Shown here: positions 1 to 6,739 of the stretch, piece after piece | Layout of the letters: every line of letters starts with the position of its first letter | Position numbering within the stretch: position 1 is the first letter of the stretch | From: RGIG4097 sp937885645 | Lineage (GTDB): Bacteria; Bacillota; Clostridia; Christensenellales; CAG-917 | NCBI GenBank assembly: GCA_937885645.1 | Contig: CALABJ010000007.1 | Coordinates: 1-10,085, forward strand | DNA length: 10,085 nt | Direction of reading: 5' to 3' | The notes under the pieces: generated by a model | Told to the model about the DNA's origin: nothing | What the model saw: only the letters and a program-made list of their open reading frames with translations | Databases searched by the model: none | Program-made: the position numbers and the translations under genes

Positions 1-78
1 ACCCGAAGGGTTTTGCGGATAGCAAACGGGGGAAACACGTGAGGAAGGGGGACATATTCTTGACATGTTTGCACTCGG
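1..78. other. Non-coding 3' flank of the M1-type peptidase gene
   Basis: This short stretch lies downstream of the minus-strand peptidase gene and runs to the window edge. A small hairpin, ACCC-GAA-GGGT, sits at 1-11 and is followed on the plus strand by TTTT. It could be part of a terminator or repeat cut by the window edge, but too little is visible to decide. No convincing terminator for the peptidase gene is seen here, and no ORF or RNA gene is recognisable. Confidence 0.4.
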
Positions 79-1620
79 CTATTTATCTTTGCCTTCTAGA
101 AAGGGGGTTATGACTCCACTTATTCCGGGGTGGTGTTTTTCAAAACAAGAGATTAAGTCGTTGGGGGTGGCAATCTTGTATTTGTTTTCGGCATAGTAGG
201 TTTTCAGTGCATTTTGAAAGTCCTCGTCACCCATTATTTCTCTGAGGGTTGCAAAGAGCACCGCTCCCTTTACGTATGCAGTTGCCACGTATTCACCGCT
301 GGTGAGAAATTTGTATATAGGCTTGTCCATAACCCCGTCAAAGCCTAAATTGGACATCCCCATCCACTTTTTATATTCTTCTTCAATGGCAGACAAATCC
401 CTCTTGAAAGCGCTCTCATCTCCTTTCAGGAGATGGTAGTAGAGGGTGGAGAATTCCGCAAGCCCTTCGTCAAGCCAGTGATGATTGACTTGGTCGTTGC
501 CCACAACCCCATACCACCATTGATGAGCGGTTTCGTGTATGACGGCATTTTTGGCGGGAGATGACACAACGGACAACGTGCCGTATTCCATACCACCGCA
601 AGCCATATCGCACTCCACAAGGGTGTAGGTGCTGTAAGGGTAGTCACCAAAGGCGGAAGAGAATTTCTCAATGACGTCAACTGCAAGGCACAATGTGTCG
701 GTAGGGTTTTGGTCGGTTGTGGAGAAGTAGTCCACGGTGATGCCGTCACCTATTTTTGCGGTGGCAGTGTTGACAACAAAATCCTCACTCAAAATGATTG
801 CAAAATCCCTCATGCACTCTCCGTAAAACTCAGTCTTTTTCATTTTGACAGAGTTGCCGTCCAACACCTCATCATTGTCAACAACCCCGCCGTCCTCAGT
901 GTCAAGAGAGGTTGTAGTGCTTGTGCCACTGCCACAAGCAGTGTAGTTGTCGGGGTAAGTCAAGGTGACAAAGTAAGTGCTTGCAGTGAGCACAAAGGGG
1001 TCGCCAAAATTATGATATTCATTTTTCAGCCAACCGCTTTCGTCCACCCCACATAGGACAGGATAAAACCCGGTGAGGTTGATTGAATTGTCTGTTTTGC
1101 CAAGACGATGACTGCACCTAGGCAGGTCAACTTTGCACTGAAACTCCACCACAACACTTTCACCCGTGTCCACCGAGCAAGGGATTTCAATGATTGTGTC
1201 ATCTTTGCCAGACAAAACAAAATCGCAGGTTAATCTGTCGATTTTCAAATCTAAAACCTCAATTCCGCCAAAATCGTTGTTGTGGTGATAGAGGTTTCTT
1301 TCCTTTTCGTCAAAGGGTGAGCACTCTGCATTTTCCTTGAATGCGTTGGGATATAGATGAAAAGCAAGGCTTGTGAGAGGAGCATTGGTGTTGTTTTGAT
1401 AGACCACAGTTTCAGTCAACGTCACCTCCTCACCGTCAAAGACCACGTCCATTTCATAGTATGGCTCGGCGTATGAGGCTGGGCTGTTTTTCTTGTTGCA
1501 ACCAAAAAACAAAATACCCACCACAAGCAAAACAATCAACCCAACTAGGCAAAGTAGGGTTGTTTTGTCATATAACTGTGAAAGTGTTTTCCGCTTTTCC
1601 AAGGTATGCTTTTTTGTCAT
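79..1620 (-). CDS. Membrane-anchored M1-family (gluzincin) metallopeptidase
   Basis: This 513-residue zinc metallopeptidase is probably an aminopeptidase-like enzyme held on the outer face of the membrane. A basic N-terminus is followed by a hydrophobic segment at about 21-40 that ends in FFGC, with Cys41 in a weak lipobox, so it is either a lipoprotein or anchored by a transmembrane helix. An M1-like beta domain fills about 55-300. The catalytic core is clear: GGMEYG at 342-347 (counterpart of the GxMEN exopeptidase motif), HETAH at 362-366 (zinc ligands His362 and His366, catalytic Glu363), Glu385 in WLDEGLAEF as third ligand at the correct x18 spacing, and Tyr449 in AYVKGA as the likely transition-state tyrosine. 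It lacks the long C-terminal helical domain of full-size aminopeptidase N. AGGTGA just upstream overlaps the TAG stop of the PRC-barrel gene, which implies translational coupling. Family assignment is firm; the substrate is unknown. Confidence 0.9.
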   Translation of the reverse strand: MTKKHTLEKRKTLSQLYDKTTLLCLVGLIVLLVVGILFFGCNKKNSPASYAEPYYEMDVVFDGEEVTLTETVVYQNNTNAPLTSLAFHLYPNAFKENAECSPFDEKERNLYHHNNDFGGIEVLDLKIDRLTCDFVLSGKDDTIIEIPCSVDTGESVVVEFQCKVDLPRCSHRLGKTDNSINLTGFYPVLCGVDESGWLKNEYHNFGDPFVLTASTYFVTLTYPDNYTACGSGTSTTTSLDTEDGGVVDNDEVLDGNSVKMKKTEFYGECMRDFAIILSEDFVVNTATAKIGDGITVDYFSTTDQNPTDTLCLAVDVIEKFSSAFGDYPYSTYTLVECDMACGGMEYGTLSVVSSPAKNAVIHETAHQWWYGVVGNDQVNHHWLDEGLAEFSTLYYHLLKGDESAFKRDLSAIEEEYKKWMGMSNLGFDGVMDKPIYKFLTSGEYVATAYVKGAVLFATLREIMGDEDFQNALKTYYAENKYKIATPNDLISCFEKHHPGISGVITPFLEGKDK

Positions 1621-1627
1621 AGTTCAC

Positions 1628-2452
1628 CTATTTGGAATTCAAGGTCAATTCAAGCAGTTTGCCACTGAGCCTTGCTCTTTCAACAATGTTTATAGTGATA
1701 GGGGTGTTTGAGTAGGCAATGGGCTCCCCATTGTATGTGAAAAGGTCCTCAGTGAGAGTCCTGCCAAGTAGAAAATTGTAGTCACTGATTATGCGAGGTG
1801 GCATATTGTATTGTGGATTGATGACAGAATCAACCTCGTTTATGGTTGAGGATTGCGCATTTTCATTTGAAGCCACCTTGTTTTTGTAGGCGTTGACCTC
1901 ACTTTCCGCCATTTCATCGTCAACAAAAGGCTTGTTTTCATTAAATTCACCAGTTGAGGTGTCATCTGCAAGGATTTCAACGGCTGTGTCCTTGTCGGCG
2001 AGGGAAGTGAGGTCAGTCTTTTTCCTTCTTTTCCTCTTTGCAGAGGCTTTCAACATCACAATTTCACCAACACCTTGCACCTCGTTTGGCTTGATAGAGG
2101 TGTCTTCTAGGACAAATTCAGTCACGTTTTCTCCTGAGCAGACAACGTCCAAAACCACACCTTTTTTCACGCCTGTGTTGGTGTAAACTTCCTTGCCGAC
2201 AACGGTTTTGAAGGCGGTGAAATCCACGTCCTCAACTTTGCGAATATCAGTGAGGTTGTCAACCACAACCGCATCGCCAACAGAGGAAATTGCAGAGGGT
2301 GGAAGGAGCAAAACACACTCATCTTTTATGCATAAAAAATATGCAATTTTCTTCAAGGACAAGTCCAAAATGCAGTCGGCGATTTTGCCGATTATGCAAA
2401 AATCATTTTTGGACAAAACGGACAAATTTTTCAAAGTCAAAAAGTTTCTCAT
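1628..2452 (-). CDS. PRC-barrel domain protein with disordered linker and conserved C-terminal segment
   Basis: This 274-residue protein has two PRC-barrel-like beta modules, at about 5-65 (with GKIADCILD and a SAISSVGDAVVV stretch) and about 80-135 (VGKEVYTNTGVKKGVVLDVV). A basic patch, AKRKRRKK, follows at 138-145, then an acidic low-complexity linker at about 150-210. The C-terminal segment is LLGRTLTEDL...ITINIVERARLSGKLLELT, of the form seen at the end of other bacterial PRC-barrel proteins. PRC-barrels are small protein-protein or RNA-linked adaptor folds, and the role here is unknown. No signal peptide or membrane helix is seen, so it is probably cytoplasmic. The ATG at 2452 is preferred because GGAGAG lies 7 nt upstream of it. 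A GTG start five codons earlier would place that Shine-Dalgarno inside the gene. It is the first gene of an operon with the M1 peptidase, 7 nt apart. Confidence 0.75.
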   Translation of the reverse strand: MRNFLTLKNLSVLSKNDFCIIGKIADCILDLSLKKIAYFLCIKDECVLLLPPSAISSVGDAVVVDNLTDIRKVEDVDFTAFKTVVGKEVYTNTGVKKGVVLDVVCSGENVTEFVLEDTSIKPNEVQGVGEIVMLKASAKRKRRKKTDLTSLADKDTAVEILADDTSTGEFNENKPFVDDEMAESEVNAYKNKVASNENAQSSTINEVDSVINPQYNMPPRIISDYNFLLGRTLTEDLFTYNGEPIAYSNTPITINIVERARLSGKLLELTLNSK

Positions 2453-2734
2453 AGATTTTCTCTCCACTGAAACTTATGAACAATTTTCTCAGGATATAAC
2501 TTGGCGTGCAAAACCGCCACTTTAACTGCCAAAAACCGACAAAAATTGCACTAGATTGGTGATTTCGTCTTAAAACAGGGAGAAAATAGGGTATGAAAAC
2601 CTCTTCTGAAAAATACCCACTTATCCCCCGAGTTGTCCACAATGAACTCGAAAAATGTGGATAACTTCGTTGACAACCCTGCATAATTGTATATTGACGG
2701 AATAAACGAAAGGGGAGAAAAATATGCATAAACT
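2453..2734. other. Divergent intergenic region with DnaA-box-like sites
   Basis: This AT-rich spacer separates the minus-strand PRC-barrel operon from the plus-strand amidase. It contains the Shine-Dalgarno of the PRC-barrel gene, a GC-rich small hairpin near 2500-2520, GGGTAT/ATACCC arms at 2589-2594 and 2613-2618, a set of DnaA-box-like 9-mers, and a perfect TTGACA at 2670-2675 without a good -10 at standard spacing. No conserved ORF is recognisable. I could not identify a convincing sigma-A promoter for the minus-strand operon. Confidence 0.6.
2621..2664. promoter_or_regulatory. DnaA-box-like cluster and inverted repeat
   Basis: TGTGGATAA at 2656-2664 is the exact reverse complement of the DnaA box TTATCCACA. 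TTGTCCACA at 2633-2641 differs from the box by one base, and TTATCCCCC at 2621-2629 by two. Arms GTTGTCCACA (2632-2641) and TGTGGATAAC (2656-2665) form a 10-bp inverted repeat with one mismatch and a 14-bp spacer. A further match to TTATNCACA, TGTGCATAA on the plus strand, lies at 2736-2744 over the amidase start. The sites may bind DnaA, or the inverted repeat may be an operator for another regulator. No dnaA or dnaN gene is in the window. Confidence 0.45.
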
Positions 2735-2744
2735 ATGTGCATAA
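2724..2744 (+). CDS. Putative 6-codon leader mini-ORF before the amidase
   Basis: AGGGGAG at 2711-2717 is the only strong Shine-Dalgarno in front of the amidase. It is 6 nt from an ATG at 2724 that opens the mini-ORF MHKLCA, whose TAA stop at 2742-2744 overlaps an in-frame amidase ATG in TAATG. The amidase ATGs at 2735 and 2744 are 17 and 26 nt from the Shine-Dalgarno, too far for normal direct initiation. Termination-reinitiation coupling is therefore plausible. Peptides this short are hard to prove from sequence alone. Confidence 0.35.
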   Translation: MHKLCA

Positions 2745-3415
2745 TGATAGACAAAAAAGTGATTTCTGTGTTGTTAATTTTGTGTCTCACTGTCACTGCG
2801 GTGGCCGTGCCTGTGGGGGTGACGGTGGCAAAAACCGAGGTGAAAACCATTGTCATAGACCCCGGTCATGGGGGTATGGATGCAGGGGTGTCCTCTGCCG
2901 GCGGAGTGAAGGAAAGCGACCTTGTTTTGACCCTTTCACGGGTGCTTGCGGACTATCTTGAAAGTGGTGGTTTTAAGGTTGTTTTGACAAGGAAAAACAA
3001 GTCCGCACTGACAGAGGGCAAATTCATCAAAAAGACGGACATGCAAAAACGGCTCAAAATAATTGAAAGGGCAAAGCCTAGCCTTGTTGTCAGTCTGCAC
3101 CTAAACTCCTTTACGGATAAGTCACGAAGAGGGATACAAGTGTTTTACGGCAAAGAGGACTCAAAGGATTTTGCAAAGGAAATGCAGAGAGTGCTCAACG
3201 ATGAATTCAATCTCCCCGACGTAAAGCGGGATTTCAGCGCACTATATGCCGACAAATATCTTCTCACTGAAAGCCCTTGCAGTGCGGTCATCATAGAGTG
3301 CGGATTTTTGTCAAACCCCATAGACACCCAAAATCTTCTTGATGAAAAGTATCTCCACCGCCTTGCTTACACCATTTTTCAAGGGATAGCGGTGTGGTGG
3401 GATAGAGGTGAATGA
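2735..3415 (+). CDS. cwlD: N-acetylmuramoyl-L-alanine amidase, CwlD-like (Amidase_3)
   Basis: This zinc amidase cleaves the bond between N-acetylmuramic acid and L-alanine in peptidoglycan. CwlD proteins make muramic delta-lactam in the spore cortex. The 226 residues include an N-terminal hydrophobic segment at about 9-33 that exports or anchors the enzyme. The catalytic domain spans about 37-222: IDPGHGGMDAG with zinc ligand His45, GGVKESDL with Glu60, VSLHLNSF with His122, and IIECGFLSN with catalytic Glu188. The length matches the short, single-domain CwlD type rather than larger autolysins with wall-binding repeats. The start is uncertain: ATG at 2735 and at 2744 are both in frame, and the latter overlaps the stop of a mini-ORF. 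The family is firm. The CwlD subtype fits the size and lack of extra domains, but a vegetative amidase is possible. Confidence 0.85.
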   Translation: MCIMIDKKVISVLLILCLTVTAVAVPVGVTVAKTEVKTIVIDPGHGGMDAGVSSAGGVKESDLVLTLSRVLADYLESGGFKVVLTRKNKSALTEGKFIKKTDMQKRLKIIERAKPSLVVSLHLNSFTDKSRRGIQVFYGKEDSKDFAKEMQRVLNDEFNLPDVKRDFSALYADKYLLTESPCSAVIIECGFLSNPIDTQNLLDEKYLHRLAYTIFQGIAVWWDRGE

Positions 3416-3424
3416 AAATCACTC

Positions 3425-3453
3425 TTTACACGGGCGGGATTTTGTTTTATAAT
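3425..3453 (+). promoter_or_regulatory. Sigma-A promoter of the MFS transporter gene
   Basis: TTTACA at 3425-3430, a 17-bp spacer and a perfect TATAAT at 3448-3453 make a near-consensus vegetative promoter. It starts 10 nt after the amidase stop codon and predicts a start near 3460 and a leader of about 31 nt carrying AAGGAG at 3480-3485. The transporter can therefore be transcribed independently of the amidase, although no terminator separates the two. Confidence 0.8.
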
Positions 3454-3490
3454 AATTGTATTGTAATAAACATACCGATAAGGAGCAGTT

Positions 3491-5494
3491 ATGGAAGAAA
3501 AAGACATCACCACCGAAGTAGTGGCAGAAGGTCCCGGCGAAATGCTGGACGCACCCACTGGTGGCAAACGCTTGAAACTCAACTATCCCAAGACCTTCAA
3601 AGTCGGACTTGCATTTGCGGGAATTTGTCTTTTCTGGAACGCATACGACTTTGTCATCCCCCTTCTTCTTGAACACGCATACGGTCTTCCCAACGCACTT
3701 CGTGGCTTGATTTTGGGTCTTGACAACTTGCTTTCACTGTTTATGCTTCCTCTGTTTGGCAAGCTCAGTGACAATGCACACGGCAGATTGGTCAAGAAAT
3801 TTGGCAGACGAACACCTTTCATTGTCATAGGCACCTTGTGTGCTGTGGCACTTATGGTCTTCGTGCCGGTGGTCACCTTGAATCAGCAGAAAGCAGCGGA
3901 TGCAGAGGCAGCAAGGATAGAGTCCTATCTCAACGACGACGCTTGGATGGAATCCCACCTTACAGAGTGGTATGACAATGCAGTGTCAGGCAAGGGCAAC
4001 AGCTATGAAGTTGACCTTGAATATATCTCCCGTGACGGCCTCACAAGAGAAGACTTCATTGCAATCAGATACAACGACAAGATGGAACACAAGACTGGAT
4101 TCCTCGGTTTCATCGGCGAAGAGAAGTTCCTCTATGACGGCGTAGAAATTGCAAAAGACGACCTTGACACCCTCTCCCCTGACGGAGTGAGAACTTATCA
4201 AGAAATCCTTGACGGCAACAACCTCTACAAGAAGTTTGTGGCAAGCTCAGTGAACGACTACATCAGTGACGTCATCTACGAAACTCATACGACGTCCGAA
4301 TCAGGCGTCAAGAGTTTGGCAGTTTATATGGTCATCTTGCTCCTTGTCCTTGTGTCAATGGCAACCTTCCGTAGCCCTGCCGTCGCACTTATGCCCGACG
4401 TGACACCCAAACCTCTCCGCTCACAAGCCAACGCAATCATCAACCTCTGTGGCGGTCTTGGTGGTGCAATCTCCTTCCTCATCTACACAGTTGTCCTCTT
4501 TGGTGAAAGACTGCACAACTACGTCATTATCTTCGGCGCAGTTGCAGGCGGTATGCTCCTTCTCCTTGCAGGCTTCCTTGCTCTGGTCAAGGAAAGAAAG
4601 ATGGTCAAGGAGTGCCAAGAAATCTGCAAGGAATTCGGCATTGACGACTTTGATGCAGAAGAAAGCGAGGAGACAAAACGTCACGCAGAGTCCTTCATTG
4701 AAGAGGTTGGTGAAGCCCCTGCTGAAGACAAGCCCGAACTGAAACCCGAAGTCAAGGAACTTGTCAAAGCAAAACTTGCCAAAGTCAAGTCACCCAAGGA
4801 ATGGTGGGGCGCAAAGAGTGACCTTGAAAAGAGCAAATTCAAGTCATTTGTCCTCATCCTTGCATCAATCTTTATGTGGTTTATGGGCTACAACGCAGTG
4901 TCCTCAAACCTCTCAGTTTACACAACAAAGGCTTTGAACCTGTCCGCAGGTGTGGCATCAATCATCTCAGGTGTCAGTATGGCAGTCAGCGCAATCGCAT
5001 TTATCCCCGTTGGATATATGGCAGTCAAACTGGGCAGAAGAAAGACCATCATGATCGGCTTTGCCCTTGCAGTGGTGTCCTTCATCCTCATCTGTTTTGC
5101 AGTTGCACCCAACGACAAAGCAATCATCCCCACAGTGCTCTTTGCATTGTTCTACTTGATTGCAGGCTTCGGTCTTATCATCGCAAACGTCAACACCTTC
5201 CCCATGGTGACAGAGTTGTCCACCGCAGAAACAGTTGGTCAATACACCGGCTACTACTATATGGCAACAATGTCCGCCCAAGCCATAACCCCCGCCCTCG
5301 GTGGCGCAATTATGGACGCAGGTCAAGACAAATATCTCTTCCTTTACAGCGCAATCTGCGTCGTGATTGCAATCGTCCTTATGCTCTTTGTCAAGCATGG
5401 TGACAGCAAGCAAATTCCCGGCGAAAAGAAGAAGAAACTGACAAAAGAAGAGAAGAAGCAAATTAGGCTTGAAACTCTCGAGAATATGGATTAA
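3491..5494 (+). CDS. MFS transporter, SLC45/GPH-like sugar symporter type, with large extracellular insert
   Basis: This 667-residue polytopic transporter belongs to the major facilitator superfamily. About twelve membrane segments can be seen, near 36-56, 75-93, 110-130, 276-293, 315-338, 345-367, 451-471, 484-508, 517-537, 545-568, 585-610 and 617-634. The loop between segments 2 and 3 has GKLSDN...KKFGRRTPFIVIG, the motif A form typical of SLC45/sucrose and glycoside-type cation symporters, and it recurs as KLGRRKTI at 513-520. RSPAVALMPDVTP at 294-306 is also typical of this group. An insert at about 131-275 follows segment 3, on the outside by standard MFS topology. The central cytoplasmic loop (368-450) and the tail are highly charged and rich in Lys and Glu. 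AAGGAG lies 5 nt before the ATG. Many codons end in C, unlike the neighbouring amidase, which suggests strong expression. The substrate cannot be read from the sequence; a sugar or glycoside is the family expectation. Confidence 0.85.
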   Translation: MEEKDITTEVVAEGPGEMLDAPTGGKRLKLNYPKTFKVGLAFAGICLFWNAYDFVIPLLLEHAYGLPNALRGLILGLDNLLSLFMLPLFGKLSDNAHGRLVKKFGRRTPFIVIGTLCAVALMVFVPVVTLNQQKAADAEAARIESYLNDDAWMESHLTEWYDNAVSGKGNSYEVDLEYISRDGLTREDFIAIRYNDKMEHKTGFLGFIGEEKFLYDGVEIAKDDLDTLSPDGVRTYQEILDGNNLYKKFVASSVNDYISDVIYETHTTSESGVKSLAVYMVILLLVLVSMATFRSPAVALMPDVTPKPLRSQANAIINLCGGLGGAISFLIYTVVLFGERLHNYVIIFGAVAGGMLLLLAGFLALVKERKMVKECQEICKEFGIDDFDAEESEETKRHAESFIEEVGEAPAEDKPELKPEVKELVKAKLAKVKSPKEWWGAKSDLEKSKFKSFVLILASIFMWFMGYNAVSSNLSVYTTKALNLSAGVASIISGVSMAVSAIAFIPVGYMAVKLGRRKTIMIGFALAVVSFILICFAVAPNDKAIIPTVLFALFYLIAGFGLIIANVNTFPMVTELSTAETVGQYTGYYYMATMSAQAITPALGGAIMDAGQDKYLFLYSAICVVIAIVLMLFVKHGDSKQIPGEKKKKLTKEEKKQIRLETLENMD

Positions 5495-5508
5495 TCTAAA
5501 ACAACAAT

Positions 5509-5536
5509 AAAAAACCCCGTCAACTGACGGGGTTTT
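5509..5536. terminator. Bidirectional Rho-independent terminator
   Basis: A perfect stem CCCCGTC (5515-5521) with GACGGGG (5526-5532) and a four-base AACT loop is flanked by an A-run on the left and TTTT on the right. It serves the plus-strand MFS gene ending at 5494 and the convergent minus-strand PfoR-like gene ending at 5552. Confidence 0.93.
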
Positions 5537-5551
5537 ATTTTTGCTTATTTT

Positions 5552-6739
5552 TTACAGTGCTTGGTCGCCGAATTTTATCACGTTAAACTTGCGCATAATT
5601 TCACTGACGAGGAGGCTGACACCAACAGGAATAACAAACAAGCACAGGGCAATGCCAAGGCCAAGTTTCCAGTCGGGTATGACACCGAGAGAAGCGTCTA
5701 TCGTGCCAAACACACCCACAAGACCTGACGTGCCCATGCCACCGCCAGCTGCGTTGCAACGTAGGTCAAGAAGGACTGCAACAAGTCCGCTCACTGCGCT
5801 TGCCACAATTTCGGGCACCATAATCACAGGTTTTTTCATTATGTTGGGGATTTGAAGCATAGACGTGCCTATGCCTTGAGAAATAAGTCCGCCCCACTTA
5901 TTTTCACGGAAACTGCATACGGCAAAGCCCATCATATGAGCGGCGCAACCTGCAACGGCAGCACCCCCTGCGATTGCAAACACTTCGGGGTTTTCAAGAG
6001 CGGTGTTTGATGTTGCGATTGCAATCCATATTGCGGCAGAGGAGGTAGGCATTGTGAGGAGCACACCCATTACCACTGCGACAAATATACCCACCAAGAT
6101 TTTCACCGCACTGCCTGCCTCGATTGCAAGTACGAGGACCACTGCGATGAGGTCGATGAGTTTGATGAAAGGCCAAGCAATAAATATACCTGCAAGGGAC
6201 AATATCATCATGCCAAGGGGCACAAGGACGATATCCAGCTTTGTTTTGCCTGCATACAGACCTGCAATCTCAATGGTGAGGACGGCAAGGACGTATGAGC
6301 CGATAGGGTTGCCCGGTGCACCAAATTTGAACACAAAGGGCGCACCGCTGACAAGAGTGTCCACAAGACCCCCAGAAAACGCACCAATCATACCAGTGAC
6401 GGCGGCGGTGAAGATGACAAGGGGTTTTGCTTTAAGTTTTAATGCAATGCCCACGCCGATGCCTGCGCCCATAAGCATTTTTGCAATGGAAGCAATGGTG
6501 TTCAGCACCGTAGCAAAAACGTTGTCACCGCACCAAGATGCGATTTGCGCCAAGATTGTGCCTGCAATAAGGGTGCAGAAAAGCCCCTGCGCCATACCGG
6601 TGAACGCATCGATAAAGTAGCGATTGAACGCCTTTTTCAGTTTTGAGGGCAGTTTAGGGGTGTTTGCAACATAACCGAGAATGCCGTCCTTCTTTTCTTC
6701 AAGGACGGTTTCGGCGGGATTAAGTTCAGGATTTGTCAA
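5552..6739 (-). CDS. PfoR-like PTS_EIIC_2 membrane permease
   Basis: This 395-residue polytopic membrane protein belongs to the PTS_EIIC_2 / PfoR family, named after a Clostridium perfringens regulator of perfringolysin O that looks like a PTS IIC permease. Glycine- and alanine-rich helices run from about residue 35 to 385. Family-type stretches include MLMGAGIGVGIALKLKAKPL, FGAPGNPIGSYV, LLTMPTSSAAIWIAIA, GCAAHMMGFAVCSFRENKWG and AAGGGMGTSGLVGVFG. No IIA or IIB domain or PTS phosphorylation site is attached or encoded nearby, so it may transport by itself or act as a sensor. The start is TTG at 6739, overlapping the M28-like gene's TGA in TTGA. GGAGG lies 10 nt upstream, and the next Met falls inside the first membrane helix. 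This arrangement implies coupled translation. Substrate and regulatory role are unknown. Confidence 0.85.
   Translation of the reverse strand: MTNPELNPAETVLEEKKDGILGYVANTPKLPSKLKKAFNRYFIDAFTGMAQGLFCTLIAGTILAQIASWCGDNVFATVLNTIASIAKMLMGAGIGVGIALKLKAKPLVIFTAAVTGMIGAFSGGLVDTLVSGAPFVFKFGAPGNPIGSYVLAVLTIEIAGLYAGKTKLDIVLVPLGMMILSLAGIFIAWPFIKLIDLIAVVLVLAIEAGSAVKILVGIFVAVVMGVLLTMPTSSAAIWIAIATSNTALENPEVFAIAGGAAVAGCAAHMMGFAVCSFRENKWGGLISQGIGTSMLQIPNIMKKPVIMVPEIVASAVSGLVAVLLDLRCNAAGGGMGTSGLVGVFGTIDASLGVIPDWKLGLGIALCLFVIPVGVSLLVSEIMRKFNVIKFGDQAL

Noticed and set aside
60..88. Plus-strand promoter TTGACA-N17-TTATCT
   Set aside because: The -10 is poor and it would drive antisense transcription into the M1 peptidase gene with no plus-strand gene behind it.
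2453..2467. GTG start five codons upstream for the PRC-barrel protein
   Set aside because: The GTG overlaps the Shine-Dalgarno GGAGAG that is well placed for the ATG at 2452, and no Shine-Dalgarno precedes the GTG.
2453..2734. A complete chromosomal replication origin
   Set aside because: Only two exact DnaA boxes are present, no dnaA, dnaN, rpmH or gyrase genes are nearby, and gene orientation on the right side does not follow an origin. The signal is kept only as a DnaA-box cluster.
4876..5461. Long alternative open frames on both strands within the MFS gene, up to 175 codons
   Set aside because: They lack recognisable domains and are explained by the codon bias of the strong MFS reading frame that covers the same bases.
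6003..6620. 205-codon plus-strand frame opposite the PfoR-like gene
   Set aside because: It is an antisense shadow of the PTS_EIIC_2 coding sequence, with repetitive Ala/Pro/Ile composition and no promoter or ribosome binding site.
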